Of a DNA stretch of 64,000 bases, positions 54,480-62,294 are shown piece by piece. The stretch is taken from positions 23,181 to 87,180 of the forward strand of contig JAUNNY010000005.1 in assembly GCA_030531215.1 (NCBI GenBank), given 5' to 3'. The notes under the pieces are model-generated. The model had not been told where the DNA came from, did no database searches, and worked only from the letters and a program-made list of their open reading frames with translations. The stretch comes from Erysipelotrichaceae bacterium (GTDB lineage Bacteria > Bacillota_I > Bacilli_A > Erysipelotrichales > Erysipelotrichaceae). The position numbers and the translations under genes were made by a program. Positions within the stretch are counted from its first letter, which is position 1; each line of letters begins with the position of its first letter.

Positions 54480-55098
54480 AGTTGTTGATGAAGATAAATA
54501 TTATGACTGCATTTCGCAATTGTTCTCAATGGCACTTTTTCATAGAATTCATTTAGTAACAATAACTGACACAATTGCTAAATCTGATTTGATTGAAGAT
54601 ATTGAAAAAGATAAATATGACATTATTCTAAATAACAGCACAAAAGATATTTTTATTCATTTATTTCCAAGCGCATTCATATTAGATGAATATAAAACGA
54701 AATTTGATGAAGGATATTGGTGTGGCTATGTTTATATGAATTTGTTTTATCATTTTAAAAAACCATTTTCGTATCTTTTTCTAAAATTACCATTGACTAA
54801 ATTATTAGACATGTATGAGGTCTTCCATCAAATGGATATTAGTCAGATGTATATTGAATTTGAAAGAATAGAAAAAGAAAATACAATAATGGAATTATTA
54901 TTAATAAAAAATAAAATGTCTATTACAAGATTATCAAAAATATCGAAAGTACCTATTAGGACAATAAGCTATTATAAAAAGTCTGATTACAATCTTTATA
55001 AAGGTAGCTACGAAAATATCCGCAGAATCGCAATCGCTTTAGAAGTATCTAATAATTTGTTCATTAATTCTGTACCAATAATAAATTATGAGTATTAA
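54472..55098 (+). CDS. HTH-containing partner of DUF3990, candidate antitoxin/repressor
   Basis: A 208-residue protein. The C-terminal helix-turn-helix (about 148-198; MSITRLSKISKVPIRTISYY and NIRRIAIALEVSNNLF) is of the XRE/lambda type. The N-terminal 140 residues contain DEGYWCGYVYMNLFYHF and LPLTKLLDMYEVFHQMDISQMYIEF, a block that pairs with DUF3990 proteins in other Firmicutes by my recollection. The start is inside the end of the DUF3990 gene, so the two are made together. It could neutralise the partner and bind the 13-bp operator arms. Confidence 0.7.
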   Translation: MYRVVDEDKYYDCISQLFSMALFHRIHLVTITDTIAKSDLIEDIEKDKYDIILNNSTKDIFIHLFPSAFILDEYKTKFDEGYWCGYVYMNLFYHFKKPFSYLFLKLPLTKLLDMYEVFHQMDISQMYIEFERIEKENTIMELLLIKNKMSITRLSKISKVPIRTISYYKKSDYNLYKGSYENIRRIAIALEVSNNLFINSVPIINYEY

Positions 55099-55110
55099 AG
55101 TAATTTTTTC

Positions 55111-55116
55111 TATAAT
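55111..55116 (+). promoter_or_regulatory. -10 box of the udp operon
   Basis: TATAAT 26 nt before the ATG at 55142, with GGGAGG as ribosome site between. Confidence 0.5.
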
Positions 55117-55141
55117 ATAAGTAGACGTGGGAGGATCTTTT

Positions 55142-55930
55142 ATGATCGACTATACAGAAGGTAGTGGTAAACAATATCATATTGGCGTAGGACCAGAAGA
55201 CATTGGAGAATATGTAATTATTCCTGGTGACCCTGGAAGAGTTCCGAAGATTGCGGCTTATTTTGATGATGCCAAAAAAGTTGGTGAATCAAGAGAATTT
55301 GTTACATATACAGGTTATTTGAACGGGGTAAAAGTTTCGTGTACTTCAACAGGTGTTGGTGGCCCAAGCGCTTCTATTGCTTTAGAGGAACTTGTAGCTT
55401 GTGGTGCTAAAACTTTTATAAGAGTTGGTACTTGTGGAGGTATGCAACTAGATGTAAAGTCTGGTGATATCGTTGTTGCAAGTGGAGCTATTAGAGCTGA
55501 GGGCACATCTAAAGAGTATGCTCCAATAGAATTCCCAGCTGTACCTAATGTAAAGGTTGCAGCTGCACTTGAAAGAGCGTGTGAAAGAATGAACATTCCT
55601 CATCACGTTGGTGTTGTCCAATGTAAAGATTCTTTTTATGGTCAACATCGTCCAGAGAGTCTTCCTAATCATGATGAACTATTAAGAAAGTGGGATGCGT
55701 GGATTCGCCTAGATTGTAAAGCTAGTGAAATGGAATCAGCAGCACTATTCATCGTTTCTCAATATCTACATGTAAGATGTGGTTCTTGTTTCCTGGTTGT
55801 AGCAAATCAAGAAAGAGCACGTGCTGGTTTAGAGAACCCTCAAGTTCATGATACAGACATGGCAATTAGAGTAGCTATCGAAGCATTTAAAGAATTAATA
55901 GAAGAGGACAAAAGTAAAAAACATGAATAA
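55142..55930 (+). CDS. udp: Uridine phosphorylase
   Basis: Cleaves uridine with phosphate to uracil and ribose 1-phosphate. It is 262 residues, of the PNP/UDP family. [15 protein letters not shown] gives the phosphate-binding Gly/Arg. [14 protein letters not shown] and [11 protein letters not shown] follow. [11 protein letters not shown] distinguishes uridine phosphorylases from purine enzymes, and [12 protein letters not shown] supplies the ribose-binding Glu-Met-Glu. The start is the ATG at 55142 behind GGGAGG; an in-frame GTG at 55127 overlaps that site. It is first in an operon with RidA, a HAD lipoprotein, an MDR enzyme and an amino-acid permease. Confidence 0.92.
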   Translation: MIDYTEGSGKQYHIGVGPEDIGEYVIIPGDPGRVPKIAAYFDDAKKVGESREFVTYTGYLNGVKVSCTSTGVGGPSASIALEELVACGAKTFIRVGTCGGMQLDVKSGDIVVASGAIRAEGTSKEYAPIEFPAVPNVKVAAALERACERMNIPHHVGVVQCKDSFYGQHRPESLPNHDELLRKWDAWIRLDCKASEMESAALFIVSQYLHVRCGSCFLVVANQERARAGLENPQVHDTDMAIRVAIEAFKELIEEDKSKKHE

Positions 55931-56312
55931 AGAAATAATTAAAACAGAAAACGCACCAAAAGCATTAGGACCATATTGTCAAGGATGTATATATAACGGT
56001 ATGATTTTTGTTTCAGGCCAAATACCTCTAGATCCAAAAACAAACCAAATAGTTGAAGGTGATATTACTGTCCAAGCAAAAAGATCACTAGACAATATCA
56101 AAGCAATCTTAAATGAAGCTGGAAGTAGTATGGATGATTTGTTAAAGATAACAGTCTTCTTAAAAGATATGAATGACTTCTCAACTTTTAATAATCTATA
56201 TGGTGAATATTTCACTAGTGGTCACGAACCTACAAGAACGGTGGTAGAAGTAGCTAGACTTCCTAAAGATGCCTTAATAAAAATAGATGCAATTGGAATT
56301 AAACATGATTAA
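55923..56312 (+). CDS. ridA: RidA-family enamine/imine deaminase
   Basis: Hydrolyses reactive 2-aminoacrylate and other imines formed by PLP enzymes. It is 129 residues, full length. [24 protein letters not shown] (15-38) is the family N-terminal signature, and [24 protein letters not shown] (101-124) carries the Arg that binds the substrate carboxylate and the Glu that activates water. It overlaps udp by 8 nt and the next gene by 8 nt. Confidence 0.93.
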   Translation: MNKEIIKTENAPKALGPYCQGCIYNGMIFVSGQIPLDPKTNQIVEGDITVQAKRSLDNIKAILNEAGSSMDDLLKITVFLKDMNDFSTFNNLYGEYFTSGHEPTRTVVEVARLPKDALIKIDAIGIKHD

Positions 56313-57288
56313 AAAAATAATAACGATATTATTAAGTATATCTATATTACTAACAATAACTGGTTGCAAAGATAACTCTGATTTTTCTAGATGGAACGAT
56401 AACGATTCTTTAGATTTTTTAATTGATTATGTTAAAGATGTCACTGATGAAAAATCAGAAAACTTTATTCCAGTAGAAGATCGTATCGCTGTCTTTGATA
56501 TGGATGGAACCCTATATTCACAAACGGCACCATACTATGTTGAGATGTGCTTGTATATTTATCGTATTTTAAAAGATCCAACATATACACCTAGTGATGA
56601 ACAGATGCAGATAGCTAGACAAATTATGACTGATAAGTCTGAAGGTGACACTGATCTATTTGCGAAGCGTTATGTTGAAGCTTTTGCGGGTATGAGTGTA
56701 GATGATTATGATGCGTATGTTAAAGAATTTTTAACTAATGTTGATGCAGAAGAATTTGATAACATGAAGTATTGTGATTTATGGTATAAACCGATGCTAG
56801 AGATTGTCGATTATTTAAACAAAAACGATTTCACAATTTATATATGTAGTGGCACTGATAGAGATACTGTTAGGGCAATGGTGGATGGCTATTGTAATGT
56901 TGACGGTACTCGTATCATCGGTTCAGATGTTGAGCTTGGCGCAATAAAACAAACAGATTCAAGTTATGTTTATTCAGTAGATGATAAAGTAGTAAGAACT
57001 GATGTATTAATCACGCCAAACGACAAAGCAGAAAAAGTCTCACAACTTGCACAAGAAATAGGTAAACGTCCTGTGTTATCTTTTGGAAATAGTGATGGCG
57101 ATGTTAGTATGCACATGTATACTCTAGGAAATGATAATTATAAATCTGCAGCATTTATGTTAGTAAACGATGATGATGTTAGAGAACATGGTAATCCTTT
57201 AACAGCTAATGATACATATACCAAGTGGCAAGGATATGGATTCTATACTTTCTCAATAAAAGATGATTTCAAAGAGGTTTTTAAATGA
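56305..57288 (+). CDS. HAD-family phosphatase lipoprotein
   Basis: A membrane-anchored haloacid-dehalogenase-type phosphatase, 327 residues. The start at [10 protein letters not shown] gives a proper signal peptide ending in lipobox ITGC (Cys21); an ATG 18 nt upstream would spoil it. HAD motif I AVFDMDGTLYS has nucleophile Asp65, motif II ICSGTDRDTV, motif III Lys in PNDKAEKV, and motif IV SFGNSDGDVSM. A secreted HAD in an operon with uridine phosphorylase suggests nucleotide or sugar-phosphate dephosphorylation outside the membrane before nucleoside uptake (inference). It overlaps the next gene as ATGA. Confidence 0.85.
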   Translation: MIKKIITILLSISILLTITGCKDNSDFSRWNDNDSLDFLIDYVKDVTDEKSENFIPVEDRIAVFDMDGTLYSQTAPYYVEMCLYIYRILKDPTYTPSDEQMQIARQIMTDKSEGDTDLFAKRYVEAFAGMSVDDYDAYVKEFLTNVDAEEFDNMKYCDLWYKPMLEIVDYLNKNDFTIYICSGTDRDTVRAMVDGYCNVDGTRIIGSDVELGAIKQTDSSYVYSVDDKVVRTDVLITPNDKAEKVSQLAQEIGKRPVLSFGNSDGDVSMHMYTLGNDNYKSAAFMLVNDDDVREHGNPLTANDTYTKWQGYGFYTFSIKDDFKEVFK

Positions 57289-58298
57289 TGAAAAGTTTTT
57301 ATGTGAATCTTACTGGTATCAATGAATCAAGTATCTATGAAGAACAGATAGATACCAGCAATCTAAAAGACAACGAAGCAATCATCAAAGCTAACTATTC
57401 AATGATTTCCGCAGGCACTGAACTTTCAAGAGCCTTTGGCCTAAAGAAGGGTTTTGAATATCCTGTTAGACCGGGTTATTGTATGGTCGGAACAATCTTA
57501 GAAAAAGGAAAAGATGTTGAAGCTGATGTTGGCGATAAAGTATTTGTTAATGCACCACATGCCTCTTTGGTTAGACGCTCAACTGGGAATAATCCTCAAG
57601 GGCCATTAATCATTAAACTTCCAGAAGGAATTGATGAAAAAGATGCTACCGCAATTAATCTATTATTAGTAGCCATTCAAGGTGTAAATCTGACAGAAGT
57701 TAAATTAGGAAATACTGTTGGTGTCTTTGGATTAGGTAATATCGGCATCATTACTGCTTTGATGTATAAGAAGTTAGGCTGCAAAGTTATTGGTCTAGAT
57801 CCTGTAAGTGAACGCTGTGATTTAGCTAAACAGATGGGTCTAGAATATGTAATTGATTCTAATAATCAAAAAGATGAAATAAACAAATTAACTGATAATA
57901 AAGGATTAGACATCGCTGTAGATGTCACAGGAGTTGCTCAATCAATTATTAGTACAATCGACAATACTAAAGCATATGGCCAAGTACTATTATTAGGTTC
58001 TCCTAGAACATCATATGAAACAGATGTTATGCCAGTCTTTTCTAATATTCATATGAAGAACTTAAAAGTAATAGGTGGTTTTAATAAAACAACACCTGTA
58101 TATTGTGAACCTGGATCAAATAATAGTTTAATCAATAATTTTTACACTGTATGTGATTTGATAAAAAATAAAGATATCGATATATCTAAATTAATAAGTA
58201 AAGTTATTGATCCTAAAGATTGTCAACAAGCATATTATGATTTGATGTACAACAAAGATAAAGTAAACTGCATCGTTTTTGATTGGAACAATTATTAA
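57285..58298 (+). CDS. MDR-superfamily dehydrogenase without catalytic zinc Cys
   Basis: A 337-residue dehydrogenase. The N-terminal domain reads YSMISAGTELSRAFG where zinc enzymes have a Cys, and RPGYCMVGTILEKG follows. The NAD(P) domain has VGVFGLGNIGIITALMYKKLG (about 146-166) and VIGLDPVSERCDLAKQMG. The SAGTE form is that of the bacteriochlorophyllide-dehydrogenase-like/sorbitol-like group, as in the MDR protein at 18695. It overlaps the HAD gene by 4 nt and the permease gene by 1 nt (TAATG). Confidence 0.75.
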   Translation: MMKSFYVNLTGINESSIYEEQIDTSNLKDNEAIIKANYSMISAGTELSRAFGLKKGFEYPVRPGYCMVGTILEKGKDVEADVGDKVFVNAPHASLVRRSTGNNPQGPLIIKLPEGIDEKDATAINLLLVAIQGVNLTEVKLGNTVGVFGLGNIGIITALMYKKLGCKVIGLDPVSERCDLAKQMGLEYVIDSNNQKDEINKLTDNKGLDIAVDVTGVAQSIISTIDNTKAYGQVLLLGSPRTSYETDVMPVFSNIHMKNLKVIGGFNKTTPVYCEPGSNNSLINNFYTVCDLIKNKDIDISKLISKVIDPKDCQQAYYDLMYNKDKVNCIVFDWNNY

Positions 58299-59689
58299 TG
58301 AAGGATAAAAATAAACTAAGTTGGTATTCAGTTTCGTTAATGGCTTTTGCCTCGGTATGGGGTTTCGGCAACATCATCAATGGCTTTGGTAAATTTGGTG
58401 GTGTAAGAGTCACTCCTTTGTGGATACTAGTCTTAGTTTTTTATTTTGTGCCTTATGCACTAATGGTTGGCGAACTTGGTTCAACATTCTCTAATGAAGA
58501 AGCTGGTGTATCTGCTTGGGTAAAGAAATTACTTAATCCTAGAATGGCTTTCTATGCTGGTTGGATGTACTTTGTGGTTCATTTAACTTATATTCCTCAA
58601 CGTATATCTAATCTTATTGTTGCGACAAGTTGGACTTTGTTTGGTAAATCGATTGTTAATGACATTAATATAGTTTTGCTTCAAGCTATTACTTTACTTA
58701 TCTTCTTTATTGCTGTTTATATATCGACTAAAGGAATGTCAATCTTAGGCAAGCTTTCTAGTTTAGCAGGTATATCAATGCTTATTTTATCGATACTGTT
58801 TGTTGTTTTGGCTTCTTTTTCATTCAATGTTGCGCCTAATGAAACATACTATAATGCTTCACTTTCGAATTATACCGATGGTTATTCAATAGATTTTTTG
58901 ATGAATCTTTCTCTTCTTATTTTTGCGGTAGGAGGTTGCGAAAAGATTTCGCCATATATCAACAAGATGAAACAACCAAATAAAGGTTTCCCAAAGGCTA
59001 TGATTGCTTTAGCAATTATGGTTGGTTTAACCGCAATATTTGGCACACGAGCTTTGGGTCTATTATTTGATTCTAATAATATTCCTAGTGATTTACTTAT
59101 GAATGGTGCCTATTATGCTTTTGATATCTTAGATAAAAATTATCAGTTAGGTGGTTTATTAGTTAGAGCATACGCATTATCATTTATGATAACTAATGCT
59201 GCAACTATTATCATTTCCATTGATGCACCATTAAGGATGTTACTTTCAGGAAGTGAAAAAGGATACTTGCCTTCATGGTTCTATAAACAAGATAAGAATG
59301 GTACATATATTGGCGGATTATCAATAGTATGTGTTGTAGTATCAATCTTTATAGTTCTACCAATGTTTGGTATAGAAAATATCAACCAATTAATTAACTG
59401 GCTAATCAAATTAAATTCTATATGTATGCCTTTAAGATACCTGTGGGTATTTATTGCTTACTTCTTCTTAAAGAAATCCATGAGTTATTCTAGTAATGGT
59501 TTTGTATTTATTAAAAATAAATATTTTGGTATGTTTGTGGCAATATGGTGTTTTATCATAACGATGCTATCTTGTATTATGGGTATGCGTTCAACAAATA
59601 GTTTTGAATTAACTATGAATATATGTTCACCAATTGTCTTAGTAGGTTCAGGAATTTTAATATCATATCTAACAAAAAAAGATGATTAA
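58298..59689 (+). CDS. Amino-acid permease of the YjeM/glutamate-GABA antiporter type
   Basis: A 463-residue APC-superfamily carrier with twelve spans. The start KLSWYSVSLMAFASVWGFGNIINGFG and YFVPYALMVGELGSTFSNEEAGVSAW (about 38-64) are characteristic of the YjeM-like branch. The stop of the MDR gene and its ATG share TAATG, so 58298 is preferred over an ATG 15 nt upstream. The substrate is unknown; glutamate or another amino acid in exchange is the usual guess for this branch. Confidence 0.85.
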   Translation: MKDKNKLSWYSVSLMAFASVWGFGNIINGFGKFGGVRVTPLWILVLVFYFVPYALMVGELGSTFSNEEAGVSAWVKKLLNPRMAFYAGWMYFVVHLTYIPQRISNLIVATSWTLFGKSIVNDINIVLLQAITLLIFFIAVYISTKGMSILGKLSSLAGISMLILSILFVVLASFSFNVAPNETYYNASLSNYTDGYSIDFLMNLSLLIFAVGGCEKISPYINKMKQPNKGFPKAMIALAIMVGLTAIFGTRALGLLFDSNNIPSDLLMNGAYYAFDILDKNYQLGGLLVRAYALSFMITNAATIIISIDAPLRMLLSGSEKGYLPSWFYKQDKNGTYIGGLSIVCVVVSIFIVLPMFGIENINQLINWLIKLNSICMPLRYLWVFIAYFFLKKSMSYSSNGFVFIKNKYFGMFVAIWCFIITMLSCIMGMRSTNSFELTMNICSPIVLVGSGILISYLTKKDD

Positions 59690-60066
59690 TGTTTAGTCAT
59701 CTTAATGGTACATACAGTTAATACTATTAGTGAAACACCTAAGGTAATATATGGTACTATCTGATATCCTTCAGCTTGTATCGTGCTTGGATCACTAGGA
59801 TCATAATATACTTTTACCTCATCGTTAATCTTCATAGATGAATCATAACTTGGATATATAATATCTACATAATTTTTGTCATTAACTGAGTAATCTATAT
59901 AGACAATATACGTATATTCTTCTTGTTCATAGTCATATTCTTCTTCAATATGTTTAATAATACCTGTTGTTTGTAAATAATCAGTTTTTGGTTTGAAGAT
60001 GGCAACTATCGACAAGACAAATATTAATAGTGAAGCTAGAATGAAGGGAAGATATCTTGTTTTCAT
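59686..60066 (-). CDS. DUF3592-like membrane protein
   Basis: A 126-residue protein. A membrane span at about 8-25, an exposed beta domain (TTGIIKHIEEEYDYEQEEYTYIVYIDYSV, then KINDEVKVYYDPSDPSTIQAEGY) and a second span near 103-121. The YYDPSDPS motif is the hallmark of DUF3592. It overlaps the upstream CDF gene by 4 nt and converges with the permease gene by 4 nt. Function unknown. Confidence 0.8.
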   Translation of the reverse strand: MKTRYLPFILASLLIFVLSIVAIFKPKTDYLQTTGIIKHIEEEYDYEQEEYTYIVYIDYSVNDKNYVDIIYPSYDSSMKINDEVKVYYDPSDPSTIQAEGYQIVPYITLGVSLIVLTVCTIKMTKH

Positions 60067-60971
60067 TCTTTTCTTTCACCGATAACTATCGACATTTCAC
60101 AATCTTCTATTTCATCTTTTAGTTCTTTTGCTAATTCGCCAGATAGTTTAACGATATTTTCATATGTTTCATCATCTTTAAAATCTAGTGCTAGGTCAAT
60201 ATGTATTTTATTACCTAGTTTATGCGAATCAATAGAGATTAGTTTTTCGTATTGATTAAAATGTTTGTTTAAGATCTTAATAATTTTAAATTGGTTATCT
60301 TCTGATAATGTTCTATCTGTAAGTTCAAAGATATTAACAGATACTCTCTTGATTGCTTTGTATATGAAGAACATTGAAATGACAATACATACTATAGGCG
60401 AGATGTAACAACTTATTGGATTATTTCTAAGTTCATAACATACCAATGCTGTAATCAAGACCGCAACATCAAAGAATAAATTCTTTAAACAAGCTTCATA
60501 GTTAGCTTGTACAACGGAATTGTTTTCAACTTTTCTAATCTTAGTTTGCTTATATAGCACGATAGAGTCAAAGATGATGTTAATAATCTTGATGATTAAA
60601 ACATATACTAACATTGCGCTAGGTTGTTCAGGATTGAAGATTTGATATATTGAACAAATAAAGACACAACATACACCGACAATCATGACAAAATCGCAGC
60701 ACATTGAAGATAATGCTTCAACTTTCGCAACACCATAATTGTATTTATATTTAAGGTTGCTTTGTAACTTTATTGATATGTAAGAGATAATACCTTCTCT
60801 AGTTAGATTACAAAATGAATCAAGAAAGTCTATCCAGACAATAAGTGTTCCTGACATCAAAGCAGAAATAGCGATAGCTATTAAGTTAGGAAGTTCAACC
60901 AAAAATGAGATTATTGTGACTTTGGCTTGCTCGCGATAGGCTTGAGCAGTAGTATTTTCATTTTCTTTCAT
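60063..60971 (-). CDS. Cation diffusion facilitator family transporter, atypical metal site
   Basis: A 302-residue CDF-type protein with six membrane spans (about 17-215) and a C-terminal cytosolic domain (about 220-295; EKLISIDSHKLGNKIHIDLALDF). In TM2 the metal motif reads DFLDSFCNL and in TM5 LFFDVAVL, so His residues expected in zinc-type CDF proteins are replaced; Asp remains. The metal may be Mn, Fe or another ion. TATAAT is exactly 6 nt before the ATG, so its mRNA is probably leaderless. Confidence 0.8.
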   Translation of the reverse strand: MKENENTTAQAYREQAKVTIISFLVELPNLIAIAISALMSGTLIVWIDFLDSFCNLTREGIISYISIKLQSNLKYKYNYGVAKVEALSSMCCDFVMIVGVCCVFICSIYQIFNPEQPSAMLVYVLIIKIINIIFDSIVLYKQTKIRKVENNSVVQANYEACLKNLFFDVAVLITALVCYELRNNPISCYISPIVCIVISMFFIYKAIKRVSVNIFELTDRTLSEDNQFKIIKILNKHFNQYEKLISIDSHKLGNKIHIDLALDFKDDETYENIVKLSGELAKELKDEIEDCEMSIVIGERKE

Positions 60972-60977
60972 GAGATA

Positions 60978-60983
60978 ATTATA
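60978..60983 (-). promoter_or_regulatory. -10 box of leaderless CDF gene
   Basis: A perfect TATAAT on the minus strand with 6 nt (TATCTC) to the ATG. It overlaps a plus-strand TATACT that may serve the divergent VOC gene. Confidence 0.55.
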
Positions 60984-61003
60984 CTATACAAAGAGGAACC
61001 TTT

Positions 61004-61363
61004 ATGAAAATAAAATCGCAATATCCAGCTATCGTTACAAATGACGCTGAAAAAGTTTTAAACTCACTTACTAAAAAAGGGTTTAAGATTGTTCACACAC
61101 AAAAAGATATTCTTTTTGATGGAAATGTTGAATATGTATTAAAACATACTACAGGAACAAAAATGGATGTTGTCCAAGCTAAAGTCGATTTTGAAAAACA
61201 AGGATTACGTCTAAATGTTACTGATGTAGAACAAGCAATCAAAGAATTCTCTGAAGATGGATTTAAAGTAATTGCGGGCCCACAAACTAATAAATATTCT
61301 ATTAGTGCTTTAATGAAAGATGATGATGGTTTAGTAATATACATCATGCAACACAAGAGATAA
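61004..61363 (+). CDS. Glyoxalase/VOC-superfamily protein
   Basis: A 119-residue protein of paired beta-alpha-beta units. PAIVTNDAEKVLNSLTKKGFKIVHTQ opens the first unit and LRLNVTDVEQAIKEFSEDGFKV the second. It ends with ALMKDDDGLVIYIMQHKR, typical of VOC dimers. Few metal-binding residues are evident, so a binding rather than lyase role is possible. GAGG is the ribosome site. It is followed by a PfkB kinase 1 nt later. Confidence 0.7.
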   Translation: MKIKSQYPAIVTNDAEKVLNSLTKKGFKIVHTQKDILFDGNVEYVLKHTTGTKMDVVQAKVDFEKQGLRLNVTDVEQAIKEFSEDGFKVIAGPQTNKYSISALMKDDDGLVIYIMQHKR

Positions 61364-61364
61364 T

Positions 61365-62243
61365 ATGAAAGTTCTAAGTTTTGGTTCCTTAAATTTTGAT
61401 TACGTATATAACACTAATCACTTTGTTCTTCCTAAAGAAACAATTATAGCTAATGATTATCATGAGAATTTTGGTGGTAAAGGATTAAACCAATCAATCG
61501 CTTTAGCTAAAGCAGGAATGGAAGTATACCATGCTGGCAGGGTAGGAAAAGATGGACAAAGTTTTTTTGATTATCTAAATGAATATAACGTAAATACAAA
61601 ATATCTATATAAAGATGAAAACGTCAGAACAGGTCATGCGATTATCGAAGTTAATGAAGGACAAAATCGTATTATTTGTTATGGTGGTGGTAATCAAAAG
61701 ATTGATCATAAACAAATAGATGAAGTATTAGCTAATTTTGAAAAGGGTGATATCTTACTTGTTCAAAATGAAATATCTTCAATGTCTTATCTAATTAATA
61801 AAGCTCATGAAATGGGTATGAAGATTGCGTTTAATTGTGCGCCTATTACTAAAGAAATATTAACTTATCCTTTAGAATATATTGATATCTTTATTGTCAA
61901 TGAAGTTGAAGCTAAAGGAATAAGCGAATGTGATAGTGATAATATTGATGACATCATCAAAGCATTACAAGAAAGATATCAAAATAAAGAAATAGTATTA
62001 ACCGTTGGTGAACAAGGTTCTTATTATATATGCGGTGATGTAATTAAACATCAAGAAGCATTTAAAGTTAATGTCGTAGATACGACAGCAGCAGGTGATA
62101 CTTTCACAGGATATTTTTTAGCATCATACATGAATGAACATGATGTAGATAAAGCGTTACTACTTGCAAGTAAAGCTAGTTCTATTACTGTACAAGGTAT
62201 GGGTGCCGCAAAATCAATCCCATTTTATAAAGATTTAATTTAA
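61365..62243 (+). CDS. rbsK: PfkB-family carbohydrate kinase (ribokinase-like)
   Basis: Phosphorylates ribose or a related sugar, 292 residues. LSFGSLNFDYVYNTNHFV opens the fold, NFGGKGLNQSIALAKAG (about 36-52) is the PfkB signature 1, VNEVEAKG near 174 is usual, and DTTAAGDTFTGYFLASYM (about 240-257) is signature 2 with the catalytic Asp and the anion hole. The GGKGxNQ form favours ribokinase. The substrate could come from uridine phosphorylase-derived ribose, but ribokinase versus another sugar kinase is not certain. Confidence 0.85.
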   Translation: MKVLSFGSLNFDYVYNTNHFVLPKETIIANDYHENFGGKGLNQSIALAKAGMEVYHAGRVGKDGQSFFDYLNEYNVNTKYLYKDENVRTGHAIIEVNEGQNRIICYGGGNQKIDHKQIDEVLANFEKGDILLVQNEISSMSYLINKAHEMGMKIAFNCAPITKEILTYPLEYIDIFIVNEVEAKGISECDSDNIDDIIKALQERYQNKEIVLTVGEQGSYYICGDVIKHQEAFKVNVVDTTAAGDTFTGYFLASYMNEHDVDKALLLASKASSITVQGMGAAKSIPFYKDLI

Positions 62244-62294
62244 TTTCACATTAAATTCAGTTTATAAAGATAACATACTATTGAGGTGATTAAT

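Noticed and set aside
53743..55098. Prophage or plasmid remnant around the DUF3990 module.
   Set aside because: No integrase, phage structural gene, attachment repeat or tRNA nearby; flanks are ordinary metabolic operons.
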